Positions 1 to 7,945 of a DNA stretch of 37,881 nucleotides are shown piece after piece. This DNA is from Nitrospirota bacterium (GTDB taxonomy: Bacteria > Nitrospirota > Thermodesulfovibrionia > Thermodesulfovibrionales > Dissulfurispiraceae). The notes beneath the pieces were generated by a model. That model did no database searches, was not told the origin of the DNA, and saw only the letters and a program-made list of their open reading frames with translations. The stretch spans positions 1 through 37,881 of the forward strand of contig JAMCVZ010000034.1 in NCBI GenBank assembly GCA_023476565.1, read 5' to 3'. Positions within the stretch are counted from its first letter, which is position 1; each line of letters opens with the position of its first letter. Both the position numbers and the translations under genes were made by a program.

Positions 1-2
1 CC

Positions 3-143
3 ACGGCGTCCAGGGCTATGAAAATAAGCTTTGTCGCACAGTACCTGGAGCGCATTGCCGACCATGCCACGAATATTGCCGAAATGGTTATTTACCTGGT
101 AGCCGGGAAGATAATAAGGCATATGGCACTGCCGGGAGCATGA
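3..143 (+). CDS. phoU: PhoU C-terminal fragment (cut by window edge)
   Basis: The reading frame is open from the window edge and encodes 46 residues before a TGA stop. The segment [20 protein letters not shown] is the conserved C-terminal PhoU signature, a three-helix repeat with the E-R-I-A-D-H-A-x-N metal-binding helix. PhoU is a cytoplasmic negative regulator linking the Pst phosphate transporter to the PhoR kinase. The start, the promoter and any upstream pst genes lie outside the window. The family call is firm because of the helix motif, but only the last fifth of the protein is visible. Confidence 0.85.
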   Translation, partial: TASRAMKISFVAQYLERIADHATNIAEMVIYLVAGKIIRHMALPGA

Positions 144-221
144 GGAAATTCCGACTGCATCAAAGGAGATACCTGATAACTGCGGAATCATCTATAATAA
201 AAACCTTGCTCTTGTTTTTTG

Positions 222-638
222 TCACTTTTGGCTATCCAAACGTGACCAAGTGATATTTTCGATTTGAACCAGCATCTCCGCTCTTCTTAGCTCCCAGTAT
301 GCCTTGATAACTGAAAGGGCAATATTTCTTACCCTCATCTCCTTTTCAATCAAGGATTGCTCAGCCGCTATTTTTGCATATTTGATGCTTTCCGTTATTC
401 TGCCGCCTGCAAAGAGTTTCTGTGAGAATTGAAATACCAGGTCATTCTCATACTTCGGAACATTCCTCTGCGGGAATATCGTGTGGGTGGTCCCCATAAA
501 TTCAAATGTTATTTTTAATGGCTCGAATTTATCTATAAGGTTTGTGTATATTGTGCTTCCTGTGATATCAAGCCGAGGATATATTTCTGATTTAGTGGGC
601 TCGGTGGAGAGGTGTTTCCAAAAATGGGTGAGAATCAC
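222..638 (-). pseudogene. TolC-family outer membrane efflux protein remnant
   Basis: A 138-codon frame on the minus strand (GTG at 638) encodes a piece of the outer-membrane efflux protein (OEP/TolC) fold. It has the strand segment YPRLDITGS, the strand-to-helix segment NDLVFQFSQKLFAGGRI, and the long amphipathic helix ending in IKAYWELRRAEMLVQI. TolC-family proteins are usually 400-480 residues with a signal peptide and two such repeats. Here the N-terminal signal peptide and first helix, and everything after the first hairpin, are missing. There is no recognisable Shine-Dalgarno, and the first ten residues do not look like family sequence. I read it as a decayed fragment; no efflux partners are adjacent. 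Confidence 0.65.
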
Positions 639-734
639 AGATTAAGGCAGGAATTTAGATATTGGATATCCAGAAAAAAGAAAACAGGATGTCATGAAAA
701 TATCTGGACAAGAATATCAACTGGAAAATGGCCT

Positions 735-764
735 TTCGCAACAGAAAGTAATTAATGATATAAT
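735..764 (+). promoter_or_regulatory. Candidate sigma-70 promoter of the LPS cluster
   Basis: A perfect TATAAT lies at 759-764 with TTCGCA (four of six consensus positions) 18 bases upstream. The predicted start near 771 leaves a leader of about 20 bases before the ATG at 791. Based on consensus match and placement only. Confidence 0.4.
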
Positions 765-790
765 AACGAATCGAAAAGTAACGTACTGTT

Positions 791-1906
791 ATGGATAAGC
801 TTTTCTTCATAAAGAAGCGGTTTTCTCCCCACGGCGGGGGGGAGAACTACATGAACACACTTATCAGCCGGCTGAAGAACGATTATGAAATCACCGTTTT
901 CTCCAGCGAATGGGCGCCTGCGGAAGGTGTAGTGTTCGAGAAAGTACCCGTCTCAAACATGTGGTCATTCCTCTCTGCCGCAACGTTCAATGAGAACGCA
1001 TGTAAAATGGTCGGCAAGGCAAGGTCCCACTGCACAATCAGTTTCGAGCGAACGACCTGCCAGGACATTTACAGGGCCGGAGAGGGGTGTCATGCGGAAT
1101 GGCTGGAGATAAGATCGAGAATTGAACCGTTTTTAAAAAGGCTTTCCTTTACAATAAACCCGCTCCACATCCTGCTCCTTGATCTGGAAAAGAGATTATT
1201 CTCGGATACCGGGCTCATCATCGCCAATTCGAAAATGGTAAAGGACAACATCATAAAGCATTACGCCGTGCCCTCGGAAAAGATATCCATAATTTATAAC
1301 GGAGTCGACCTCTCACGGTTTTCTCCTGAGAATAAAGTCAGGTGGAGAGGGGAGATCAGGAAGGGGCTTGCCATACCGGAAGACTCAAAGGTACTGCTCT
1401 TTGTGGGCTCCGGGTTTAAGAGGAAAGGGCTTAAAACGTTTATAGATTCTCTTTCCCTTATAAGGCTGGATAATGTTAAAGTCCTCGTCATCGGCAAAGG
1501 CGATACAGGCGAATATAAAGCAGCGGCTAAAAGGTACGGCGTGCATGACAAGGTTATTTTCCTGAACCCGCAAAAGGAGATTGAGAGGTTCTATGCGGCG
1601 GCGGATCTTTTCGTCCTGCCGACCCTTTATGACCCCTTCAGCAATGCCACCCTCGAGGCAATGGCAGCCGGCATCCCTGTGATCACGACAGGGAACAACG
1701 GGGCCTCAGAGCTTATAGAGGACGGGCTGGAAGGCTTTACAATGGACGATCCGCTTGACTCAAGGGTTTTGGCGGAAAAAATAAAACTCGCCTTGGATGA
1801 TACGGCAATCATGGGAGAGAGGGCGAGGGCAAGGGCGGAAAGGTTCTCCATAGAAAAGGCAGCCGGCGAATTTGCCGGGATAATAAAAAAGGTTGCACCC
1901 ACTTAA
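791..1906 (+). CDS. GT4 family glycosyltransferase (WaaG-like)
   Basis: A 371-residue GT-B glycosyltransferase of family 4, the usual length. The N-terminal acceptor domain begins FFIKKRFSPHGGGENYM, with the glycine-rich loop of the first Rossmann fold. The middle has DIYRAGEGCHAEWLE, a pattern typical of WaaG-type LPS-core enzymes. The C-terminal nucleotide-sugar domain has FVGSGFKRKG (phosphate-binding Lys/Arg), then SNATLEAMAAGIPVI with the conserved Glu of the E-x7-E region. It probably adds a hexose to the LPS inner core at the cytoplasmic face of the inner membrane; the exact sugar cannot be read. It opens the glycosyltransferase cluster and is separated from the next GT4 gene by the vapBC-like pair. 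The ATG at 791 has a weak Shine-Dalgarno, but the fold starts immediately after it. Confidence 0.85.
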   Translation: MDKLFFIKKRFSPHGGGENYMNTLISRLKNDYEITVFSSEWAPAEGVVFEKVPVSNMWSFLSAATFNENACKMVGKARSHCTISFERTTCQDIYRAGEGCHAEWLEIRSRIEPFLKRLSFTINPLHILLLDLEKRLFSDTGLIIANSKMVKDNIIKHYAVPSEKISIIYNGVDLSRFSPENKVRWRGEIRKGLAIPEDSKVLLFVGSGFKRKGLKTFIDSLSLIRLDNVKVLVIGKGDTGEYKAAAKRYGVHDKVIFLNPQKEIERFYAAADLFVLPTLYDPFSNATLEAMAAGIPVITTGNNGASELIEDGLEGFTMDDPLDSRVLAEKIKLALDDTAIMGERARARAERFSIEKAAGEFAGIIKKVAPT

Positions 1907-1923
1907 AAACAGCAAATGCATTT

Positions 1924-1953
1924 TTGACAACATCATAAAAAATGATGTATATT
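1924..1953 (+). promoter_or_regulatory. Promoter of the vapBC-like module
   Basis: Consensus -35 TTGACA at 1924-1929, an 18-base spacer, and -10 TATATT at 1948-1953. The predicted transcription start falls at or beside the antitoxin ATG at 1959, which has no Shine-Dalgarno, so the transcript may be leaderless. Confidence 0.6.
1930..1948 (+). promoter_or_regulatory. Operator palindrome inside the vapBC-like promoter
   Basis: A perfect inverted repeat, ACATCAT-AAAAA-ATGATGT, fills the spacer between the -35 and -10 boxes. Ribbon-helix-helix antitoxins usually repress their own promoter by binding such palindromes, so this is the likely autoregulatory site for the protein encoded directly downstream. 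Confidence 0.55.
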
Positions 1954-1958
1954 TGTGT

Positions 1959-2219
1959 ATGAGAGCTTTAAAGAAAAAACCGATTCAAGTGTACATCGAG
2001 CCTGACCAGGATAGGGCCCTTGAAGTAATGTCCAGAAGGAAGGGCACCTCAAAAGCGGCAATTATACGCCTGAGTCTTTCCCATTATCTGACAATGACCC
2101 CGGTGGAAGAGGATCCGGCATTAGGGCTTGTCGGCCTCGGCAAATCAGGGAAAGGAGACCTGGCGGAAAAGCACGATCATTATCTTGCCAGATATTCTGC
2201 TCGAAAAAAGAGACGATAA
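1959..2219 (+). CDS. Ribbon-helix-helix antitoxin (VapB/CopG-like)
   Basis: An 86-residue basic protein. The start of the fold, KPIQVYIEPDQDRAL, is a classic RHH beta strand leading into helix 1. SRRKGTSKAAIIRLSLSHYL follows as the turn and helix 2. The C-terminal tail is flexible and charged and would wrap the toxin. I chose the ATG at 1959 rather than an upstream in-frame start at 1893, which would add 22 unrelated residues and run into the preceding gene and the promoter. The stop overlaps the toxin ATG by one base (TAATG), indicating translational coupling. It should neutralise the PIN toxin and repress the operon. Confidence 0.8.
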   Translation: MRALKKKPIQVYIEPDQDRALEVMSRRKGTSKAAIIRLSLSHYLTMTPVEEDPALGLVGLGKSGKGDLAEKHDHYLARYSARKKRR

Positions 2220-2641
2220 TGCTGACAGAGAATGTATTTGTTGATACAGGCGCATGGGTTGCACTGGCTGACATCGACGATACATATCACAAGCAGGCAT
2301 CAGCCATCTATCCATCCCTTCTCAGGCAGTATAAGGCTCTGCTCACAACAAATCTTGTTATAGCAGAATCATATATCCTCATACTCAAAGGACTGGGGCA
2401 TAAAGCAGCCGCACAGTTCCTCGATGGCATCAGTGCAAGCACAAGGATTATAAAAGTATATTCCACTGAGGATCTGGAGCGAGAGGCTGAGGGAATACTC
2501 AAACGATATGCTGATCATGACTTCAGCTACACGGATGCAGTAAGCTTTGCAGTGATGAAAAAGTACAAGGGTAAAAAAGCATTCTCTTTCGATGCCCACT
2601 TTGCGGTTATGCAATTCATTAAAATCCCCGAAATGAAATAA
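2219..2641 (+). CDS. vapC: PIN-domain ribonuclease toxin (VapC-like)
   Basis: A 140-residue single-domain PIN nuclease. The acidic Mg2+-binding residues are in their usual places: D9 in VFVDTGAW, E50 in NLVIAESY, D101/D106 in HDFSYTDAVSF and D125 in AFSFDAHF. VapC toxins cleave specific RNAs, often initiator tRNA or the 23S sarcin-ricin loop; the target here is unknown. It is translationally coupled to the RHH antitoxin by a one-base overlap. The module sits between two GT4 genes of the LPS cluster and looks like a passenger inserted into an otherwise continuous operon. All catalytic residues are present, so it is probably functional. Confidence 0.85.
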   Translation: MLTENVFVDTGAWVALADIDDTYHKQASAIYPSLLRQYKALLTTNLVIAESYILILKGLGHKAAAQFLDGISASTRIIKVYSTEDLEREAEGILKRYADHDFSYTDAVSFAVMKKYKGKKAFSFDAHFAVMQFIKIPEMK

Positions 2642-2644
2642 ACA

Positions 2645-3730
2645 GTGATTACGATACTTCATACGGAATCCTCAATGGGCTGGGGGGGACAGGAGATCAG
2701 GATAGTGCGGGAGTCCACCGGCATGATAAGAAGGGGCCACCACGTGATCATCGCCGCTCCCGAGCAGAGCACTATCGCAAAAAAGGCACGGGAGACGGGG
2801 ATCGATTTTCTGCCAGCGTTCTTCAATAAAAAGAATCCCCTTGCTGTAGTGAAAATGCTGTCGCTTCTCGGCAAGGCGAGGCCGGATATAGTCAATACCC
2901 ATAGCTCTTCGGATAGTTGGGTCGCCACGATTGCCTCACGGCTCTCAAGGACAAGACCGCGGATAGTCAGGACAAGGCACCTTTCCACGCCTATCAGCAC
3001 ATCATATCTCAGCCGCTTGATATATGACATCCTTCCCGATGCCGTAATGACCACAGGTGAGGAAATACGCCATAAAATGATAAGTGACAACAGGTTCAGC
3101 GCGTCAAAGATATTCTCCGTACCGACAGGGGTGGATCTTGAGCGATTCGACCCGGAGAAAACAGCCCCCGCCTTCCGGCCGGGCGGTTTCTCTATCGGCA
3201 TGGTCGGGGTCTTAAGGAGCTGGAAAGGCCATAACTTCTTTATTGAGGCAGCCCCGGAGATTTTAGAGCACATACCCGATGCGGTCTTTTACATAGCCGG
3301 TGACGGCCCCCAGCTTGAGAATATCAAGGGCCTTATTCGGGACCGGTCACTGGAAAGCAGGGTCCTCTTGCTCGGGCACAGGGAGGATATACCTGAAGTA
3401 ATGGCGTCGCTGGATATCATAGTCCACCCGTCCTATGGGCACGAAGGCGTTCCCCAGACACTCCTTCAGGCACTGGCAATGAAAAGACCCGTTGTAGCCT
3501 CTGATACAGGGGCGATAAAAGAGATAGTGATCGACAACAAAACAGGCTTTTTGATCGAACCCGGAAACCCTGAGCAGATTGCCGGAAAGGTTACCGAGCT
3601 TTATAGACACCCTGAATTGAGGGCCCGCTTCGGGGAGGCGGGGAGAAAGCTCGTCGAGGGGGATTATTCTTTTGAGAATATGCTCGGTAAGATCGAGCTT
3701 CTTTACGCAAAACTTTTCAATAATGCATGA
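2645..3730 (+). CDS. GT4 family glycosyltransferase
   Basis: A 361-residue GT-B enzyme starting at GTG 2645, three bases after the toxin stop. The start is supported because the first strand and glycine loop, ILHTESSMGWGGQEIRIV, begin immediately; a later ATG at 2675 would remove the strand. The C-terminal domain has GVLRSWKGHNFF (donor phosphate binding), YIAGDGPQLE, and HEGVPQTLLQALAMKRPVVA, the GT4 acidic/loop region. It probably transfers a hexose or similar sugar to the LPS core. It overlaps the next GT9 gene by eight bases, so the two are co-translated. Donor and acceptor cannot be deduced. Confidence 0.85.
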   Translation: MITILHTESSMGWGGQEIRIVRESTGMIRRGHHVIIAAPEQSTIAKKARETGIDFLPAFFNKKNPLAVVKMLSLLGKARPDIVNTHSSSDSWVATIASRLSRTRPRIVRTRHLSTPISTSYLSRLIYDILPDAVMTTGEEIRHKMISDNRFSASKIFSVPTGVDLERFDPEKTAPAFRPGGFSIGMVGVLRSWKGHNFFIEAAPEILEHIPDAVFYIAGDGPQLENIKGLIRDRSLESRVLLLGHREDIPEVMASLDIIVHPSYGHEGVPQTLLQALAMKRPVVASDTGAIKEIVIDNKTGFLIEPGNPEQIAGKVTELYRHPELRARFGEAGRKLVEGDYSFENMLGKIELLYAKLFNNA

Positions 3731-4805
3731 ATTTGAAGATATAAGAAAAATCCTCGTTATCAAGCTCCGGCATATCGGGGATGTCCTTCTCACTGTCCCT
3801 GTTTTCAGGGCCTTGAGGGAAAATTTCCCGGATGCGCATATCTCCGCCCTTGTTAATTCAGGGACAGAGGAAGTCTTAAGCGGCCATCCCCTCATAGATG
3901 AAGTGATAACCTACAACAGGGGGATCAAAAACTTACACCATGTGCAAAGGTACATCAAAGAGCTTTCTTTCCTTAAAGGAATCCGGTCCGGGGGCTTCGA
4001 TATGTCGGTTGACCTTACCAGCGGGGACAGGGCGGCCATACTGTCATTTCTTTCAGGCGCGAGATACAGATTCGCCTATGATCCCAGGGGGGACGGCTTT
4101 TGGGGGAAGCGTTATCTCTATACCCACCGTGCCCGGAAAGACGGCAGTCAGCATATGGTACTGCAAAACCTCGATATAATAAAGCAGTTTGGTATCAGTA
4201 CGGAGGATATTACTGTTGACATGGCCATTCCCAAAGACGCGCGTTCATTTGTAAAAAACGTTTTTGAGCGAAACACTATAAAAGAGACAGAGGCCGTTGT
4301 CCATATCCACCCGACATCGAGGTGGCTTTTCAAATGCTGGAAAGATGAATATATGGCTGAGGTGATAGACCGGCTCACCGATAGGGGAATAAGAGTAATC
4401 GTAACAGCATCCCCGGTTGCAAAAGAGCTGGAGAAGGCAAAGAGGATTTTATCAATGCTCAAGGGGATATCTCTGCCCATAGACTTGTGCGGCAGCACTA
4501 CCATCAAGCAGCTTGCGGCGATAGCCGCCGCAGCGACCCTGTTTTTCGGAGTGGATTCAGCCCCGATGCACATAGCGGCCGCTACCGGGACCCCTGTCAT
4601 CGCCCTCTTCGGGCCCACCGGCCATGCCCAGTGGGGGCCATGGGGCGCTGGGCACACCGTGCTCACAAAGAATATGAAGTGCATGGAATGCAAAAGGGAC
4701 ACGTGCGACGGGGTTGAAGTCAGGAAATGTCTTGAGGCGATAACTCCGGATGAAGTTTTTGATGCCATCACCCGGGCATTGCGGCTTAAGGGCATCGCAC
4801 GGTGA
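3723..4805 (+). CDS. GT9 family glycosyltransferase (heptosyltransferase-like)
   Basis: A 360-residue GT9 (WaaC/WaaF/WaaQ) enzyme. N-terminal LVIKLRHIGDVLLTVPVFRA is the family signature, with the catalytic-region Asp in IGD. The C-terminal donor-binding motif is FGVDSAPMHIAAATGTPVIA followed by LFGPTG. A C-terminal cysteine cluster (CMECKRDTC, then C) is common in GT9 proteins of anaerobes. I start at ATG 3723 rather than the in-frame TTG at 3672, which adds 17 unrelated residues; this gives an eight-base overlap with the upstream gene. GT9 enzymes add L-glycero-D-manno-heptose from its ADP form; three further GT9 or GT9-like genes follow in the cluster. Confidence 0.87.
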   Translation: MHEFEDIRKILVIKLRHIGDVLLTVPVFRALRENFPDAHISALVNSGTEEVLSGHPLIDEVITYNRGIKNLHHVQRYIKELSFLKGIRSGGFDMSVDLTSGDRAAILSFLSGARYRFAYDPRGDGFWGKRYLYTHRARKDGSQHMVLQNLDIIKQFGISTEDITVDMAIPKDARSFVKNVFERNTIKETEAVVHIHPTSRWLFKCWKDEYMAEVIDRLTDRGIRVIVTASPVAKELEKAKRILSMLKGISLPIDLCGSTTIKQLAAIAAAATLFFGVDSAPMHIAAATGTPVIALFGPTGHAQWGPWGAGHTVLTKNMKCMECKRDTCDGVEVRKCLEAITPDEVFDAITRALRLKGIAR

Positions 4806-4821
4806 GGCAGAACGATCTCTC

Positions 4822-5892
4822 ATGAGAAAGGCCTTTTGGAAAATAATGCAGCACCTCTTCCGGCCTGCACGATTTATGCGGGACGACATCAGGAACATCC
4901 TTGTTATCCGGATGAACAGAACAGGCGACATGATATGTACCATACCGCTCTTGAAAACATTAAGAAGGGAATTTCCGGGGGCATGTCTTACCGTACTCGC
5001 GGAAGATACCAATGCGAACGCAATTGAAAATGCGCCGTATATTGATAAGGTCATTGTATATAAAAAAAACAGGGGAATTTTCAAGAACAAGCACATAAAG
5101 CTGAGGGCAATGCTGAAAGATGCTAAGTTCGACCTCGCCATAGGCGTAAAAGGCGGGTTTTCTTCGAATCTTGCGATCGCGACATTTATGAGCAGGGCCA
5201 GATACCGCGTCGGCTATGTATCGGATAATTACCATCCGCTGAATTTACTTTATAACCTTCCGGTGCAGGAAGTGAACAAGACGGGCCATCAGATCGAGCA
5301 GTGCCTCAATCTGCTTAGCTCTCTTGGAATAAGGCCGGATAGCTTTCTAAAGGATATTTCTGTTAAAATCCCTGAGAAATCAAGGGCCGCTGTTCAGGAT
5401 TTTCTGCATCAGAGTAACGTAAATAGAGGAATCGGGAAGATTATTGTCCTGAGCATAAGCAACAGCGGACCTGAGACCACATGGCCGGTTGAGAATTTTA
5501 TTCAGTTGCTCAAAGAACTCAAAGAATACCGGATCAAGGTTATCATTACAGCCGTGCCCGCAGATTCCGATAAAGCAGTGAGAATTGCTGAGGCATCCCC
5601 TGACGCTCTTTATTATAAAACGCCGCACATAATGGATCTTGCGGCAATAGTAGAGATTGCAGATTTGTTTGTATGCCACGACAGCGGCGCCATGCACATA
5701 GGGGCCGCAGCAGGAGGCAGGATACTTGTCCTCATCGGAAGGGGGATAGCGCCTGAAGTCTGGGGACCTTACGGAGAGGGACATAAATGCCTCAAAAAGA
5801 CCCATATTAAAGACATTACGATCCCCGAGGTCTCTAATGAAATTGTAACGATGTTGAATATAAGGAGCAGGGAAAATCATCAAGCACATTAA
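4822..5892 (+). CDS. GT9 family glycosyltransferase
   Basis: A 356-residue GT9 protein. The first fold begins LVIRMNRTGDMICTIPLLKT, the family signature. The donor-site region reads CHDSGAMHIGAAAGGRILVL but continues GRGI rather than the usual FGPT, so the donor loop diverges from its neighbours and specificity may differ. I start at ATG 4822 rather than the upstream in-frame start at 4750, which lies within the previous gene. Its 3' end overlaps the next GT9 gene by 17 bases if that gene starts at ATC 5876. It belongs to the LPS-core heptosyl/hexosyl transfer pathway. Confidence 0.85.
   Translation: MRKAFWKIMQHLFRPARFMRDDIRNILVIRMNRTGDMICTIPLLKTLRREFPGACLTVLAEDTNANAIENAPYIDKVIVYKKNRGIFKNKHIKLRAMLKDAKFDLAIGVKGGFSSNLAIATFMSRARYRVGYVSDNYHPLNLLYNLPVQEVNKTGHQIEQCLNLLSSLGIRPDSFLKDISVKIPEKSRAAVQDFLHQSNVNRGIGKIIVLSISNSGPETTWPVENFIQLLKELKEYRIKVIITAVPADSDKAVRIAEASPDALYYKTPHIMDLAAIVEIADLFVCHDSGAMHIGAAAGGRILVLIGRGIAPEVWGPYGEGHKCLKKTHIKDITIPEVSNEIVTMLNIRSRENHQAH
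5862..5878 (+). promoter_or_regulatory. Strong Shine-Dalgarno preceding an ATC start
   Basis: AAGGAG at 5862-5867 is eight bases from ATC at 5876. The GT9 frame opens after a stop at 5861, and no ATG, GTG or TTG occurs in frame until TTG 6260, inside the protein. The ribosome-binding site therefore points to ATC as initiator (or the ATT at 5888). Confidence 0.6.
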
Positions 5893-7009
5893 AATCCTTG
5901 CGATCAAGGCGCTTGTCGGGCTCTTCAGGTTTTTTGCCCCTGAAAAGGATGGGCATACTGTAAATCCGAAGCGTTTCCTGGTAGTCAGCACAACGGGCAT
6001 CGGCGACACCCTGTGGGGGACCCCGGCAATCTCAGCACTGAAGGAAACATACCCGGACAGTTATATAGGTGTCCTTACGAACCCACCGGGATATGAGCTT
6101 CTGAAAGGGAATCCGGGGATAGACAGCCTTTTCATCTTCAAGAGGGGTGCACGCGGGATAGTCTCCGCCCCTGCCCTGGTAAAGGCGCTCAGGAGAGGGA
6201 GATTTGAGGCAGCCTTTATTTTCCATTCCTCTGACCGTATCGTATGGCTCATTACCTTTTTGTCGGGGGCCCCTGAAATTATAGGCACAGAGGGGCAGAA
6301 CAAGGGGCTTGATTTCATCCTTACACGGAAAATCGACTCGCAGAATACTGTCCACGGGATCGAGGCACGGCTGAATCTTATAAGTCAGATAGGAGCCGGC
6401 ACAAATAATAAGACGACCTCTGTTTATCTGGACGGAGGGGATAGAGAGCCTGCATCCAGCTTTCTCGAAAATAACGGCATTAAGAAGGATTCGCTGCTGA
6501 TAGGGCTTCATCCGGGCGCGCAAAAACCGTTTAAATGCTGGCCGCCAGAACGGTTCGTTGAGCTCGGGAGGCTCCTTGCAGGGCGGTTCGGATGCAGGAT
6601 CGTGGTGACCGGCAATAGGGGAGAAAAGCCTTTAGCCGACAAGATAGCTTCTGAGATTGAAGGAGCCGTATCCGCAGCCGGAAGGCTGACATTAAGGGAG
6701 ACAGCGGCGGTTATAGAGAAAGTGAATGTATTTATTACCAATGATACGGGACCTATGCACATCGCATTTGCCCTCAAAATACCTACCGTTGCGCTCTTCT
6801 CTCCAACCGACCCGAAACTGTGCGGCCCCTGTCAGGCAAAGGGGGCTGTTGTTATCGAGAAGCCCAAAACGTGCAAGCCGTGCATCGGCAAAAAATGCTA
6901 TAATCCAGTTTGCATGGAACAGATAACCCCGCAAGAGATAGTCGCTGCGGTCGAAACTCTACTGGGCAAACCAAACAAAGATGCGGATAGTTCTGAATTA
7001 CAGACATAG
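5876..7009 (+). CDS. GT9 family glycosyltransferase with non-canonical ATC start
   Basis: About 377 residues if initiated at ATC 5876. A conventional gene caller would start at TTG 6260, giving 249 residues without the acceptor half. Translation upstream of 6260 restores the complete GT9 N-terminus: a basic amphipathic lead (IKHIKILAIKALVGLFRFF), then RFLVVSTTGIGDTLWGTPAI, the family signature. The C-terminal half has GLHPGAQKPFKCWPPERF, FITNDTGPMHIAFALKIPTV and ALFSPTDP, then a Cys cluster (CKPCIGKKC). The N-terminal length before the signature matches other GT9 proteins, so the real start must be near 5876. Either a rare ATC start or a sequence error explains it. The gene overlaps the next by 29 bases. 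Confidence 0.8.
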   Translation: MIKHIKILAIKALVGLFRFFAPEKDGHTVNPKRFLVVSTTGIGDTLWGTPAISALKETYPDSYIGVLTNPPGYELLKGNPGIDSLFIFKRGARGIVSAPALVKALRRGRFEAAFIFHSSDRIVWLITFLSGAPEIIGTEGQNKGLDFILTRKIDSQNTVHGIEARLNLISQIGAGTNNKTTSVYLDGGDREPASSFLENNGIKKDSLLIGLHPGAQKPFKCWPPERFVELGRLLAGRFGCRIVVTGNRGEKPLADKIASEIEGAVSAAGRLTLRETAAVIEKVNVFITNDTGPMHIAFALKIPTVALFSPTDPKLCGPCQAKGAVVIEKPKTCKPCIGKKCYNPVCMEQITPQEIVAAVETLLGKPNKDADSSELQT

Positions 7010-7925
7010 AAACGAAAGACTCGAGGAAGCCTTACAGGAACTGGGACATTCCGTAGCTTATAATTTATGGGATATTCATGAGATATGTGCGCATGGCGCG
7101 GACGCGGTCGTCTTCGAATTCAAGCAGATACTCAAGGAAGAAGCGAAGTTTTTAAATTTGTCGCACAAACTCAAAAAGGCCGGGATCCCAAGGGCTACCT
7201 GGTGCCTTGATATGCCCAATATCGGGGCGCGGAGATGGAAGCTTTCCCTGCTCCTCAAGGCAAACCTTATCGATATTTTTGCCACACACTCCCTTCAGGA
7301 ACTGCCCGGCTCAAGCGCTGCAATACTTTACCTTCCGAACGCGGCATGGTTGAGCAGGTATAACATGAGAGGCCTTACGATGGACGATCTCAGGGACACC
7401 GATATCTATACTACAGATGTCTCATTCATCGGTAATATCGACTCCGCAAAACATCCCGAGCACCGCCATCGCACTGATTTTCTCAATGCCTTGGGCGAAC
7501 TTCTCAAAAAGAACAGGATAAATTACCGGTTCGAAGACGGGAGATTCCTGGATTTTGATGCACAGATCGAGCTGATACAAAAGAGCAAAATCAATATCAA
7601 CTTCGGATGCGCGGCAGACCGCGATGGGGAAAGGAGCTGGGGGCTGCCCGAAAGATGCTATGGCATTCCCGCATGCGGCGGGTTTCTGCTGTCCGACGAG
7701 AGGCTTCATGGCAGGGATGATTTCGTTGAGGGGGATGAGATTGTCATGTTCAACAGCCTGGATGAATGTATGCAGAAAATAATTTATTACATAAAAGCCG
7801 ATACCGAAAGAAGAAGGATTGCAGAAAATGCGCATAAAAGGGTACTTAATGAGCATACGTACAAGCACCGCGCCGAGAAATTGACAACTACGATCTGCGG
7901 TTTAAAAAAATACAGGCTGAACTGA
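6981..7925 (+). CDS. CgeB-like glycosyltransferase (Glyco_trans_1_2 type)
   Basis: A 314-residue protein resembling the CgeB/DUF3880 group of GT-B glycosyltransferases. N-terminal MRIVLNYRHRNERLEEALQE starts the first Rossmann fold. RATWCLDMPN is the DUF3880-like segment. The C-terminal half has SKININFGCAADRDGERS, LPERCYGIPACGGFLLSD and DFVEGDEIVMFNSLDE, typical of the family's glycosyl-transfer domain. The ATG at 6981 lies within the 3' end of the GT9 gene (29-base overlap), in keeping with tight operon packing. Family members modify surface polysaccharide or spore coat; here the LPS context suggests core or O-antigen sugar addition. Donor and acceptor are unknown. Confidence 0.75.
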   Translation: MRIVLNYRHRNERLEEALQELGHSVAYNLWDIHEICAHGADAVVFEFKQILKEEAKFLNLSHKLKKAGIPRATWCLDMPNIGARRWKLSLLLKANLIDIFATHSLQELPGSSAAILYLPNAAWLSRYNMRGLTMDDLRDTDIYTTDVSFIGNIDSAKHPEHRHRTDFLNALGELLKKNRINYRFEDGRFLDFDAQIELIQKSKININFGCAADRDGERSWGLPERCYGIPACGGFLLSDERLHGRDDFVEGDEIVMFNSLDECMQKIIYYIKADTERRRIAENAHKRVLNEHTYKHRAEKLTTTICGLKKYRLN

Positions 7926-7929
7926 TAAC

Positions 7930-7945
7930 AAGGAGATCTCTTATT
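7930..7945 (+). promoter_or_regulatory. Strong Shine-Dalgarno preceding an ATT start
   Basis: AAGGAG at 7930-7935 is followed after seven bases by ATT at 7943, in frame with the O-antigen ligase. The first canonical candidate, TTG 7973, has no Shine-Dalgarno in front of it. Confidence 0.55.

Noticed and set aside
694-798. A 34-codon frame just before the first GT4 gene
   Set aside because: Weak ribosome-binding site; overlaps the candidate promoter and the GT4 start; no recognisable family.
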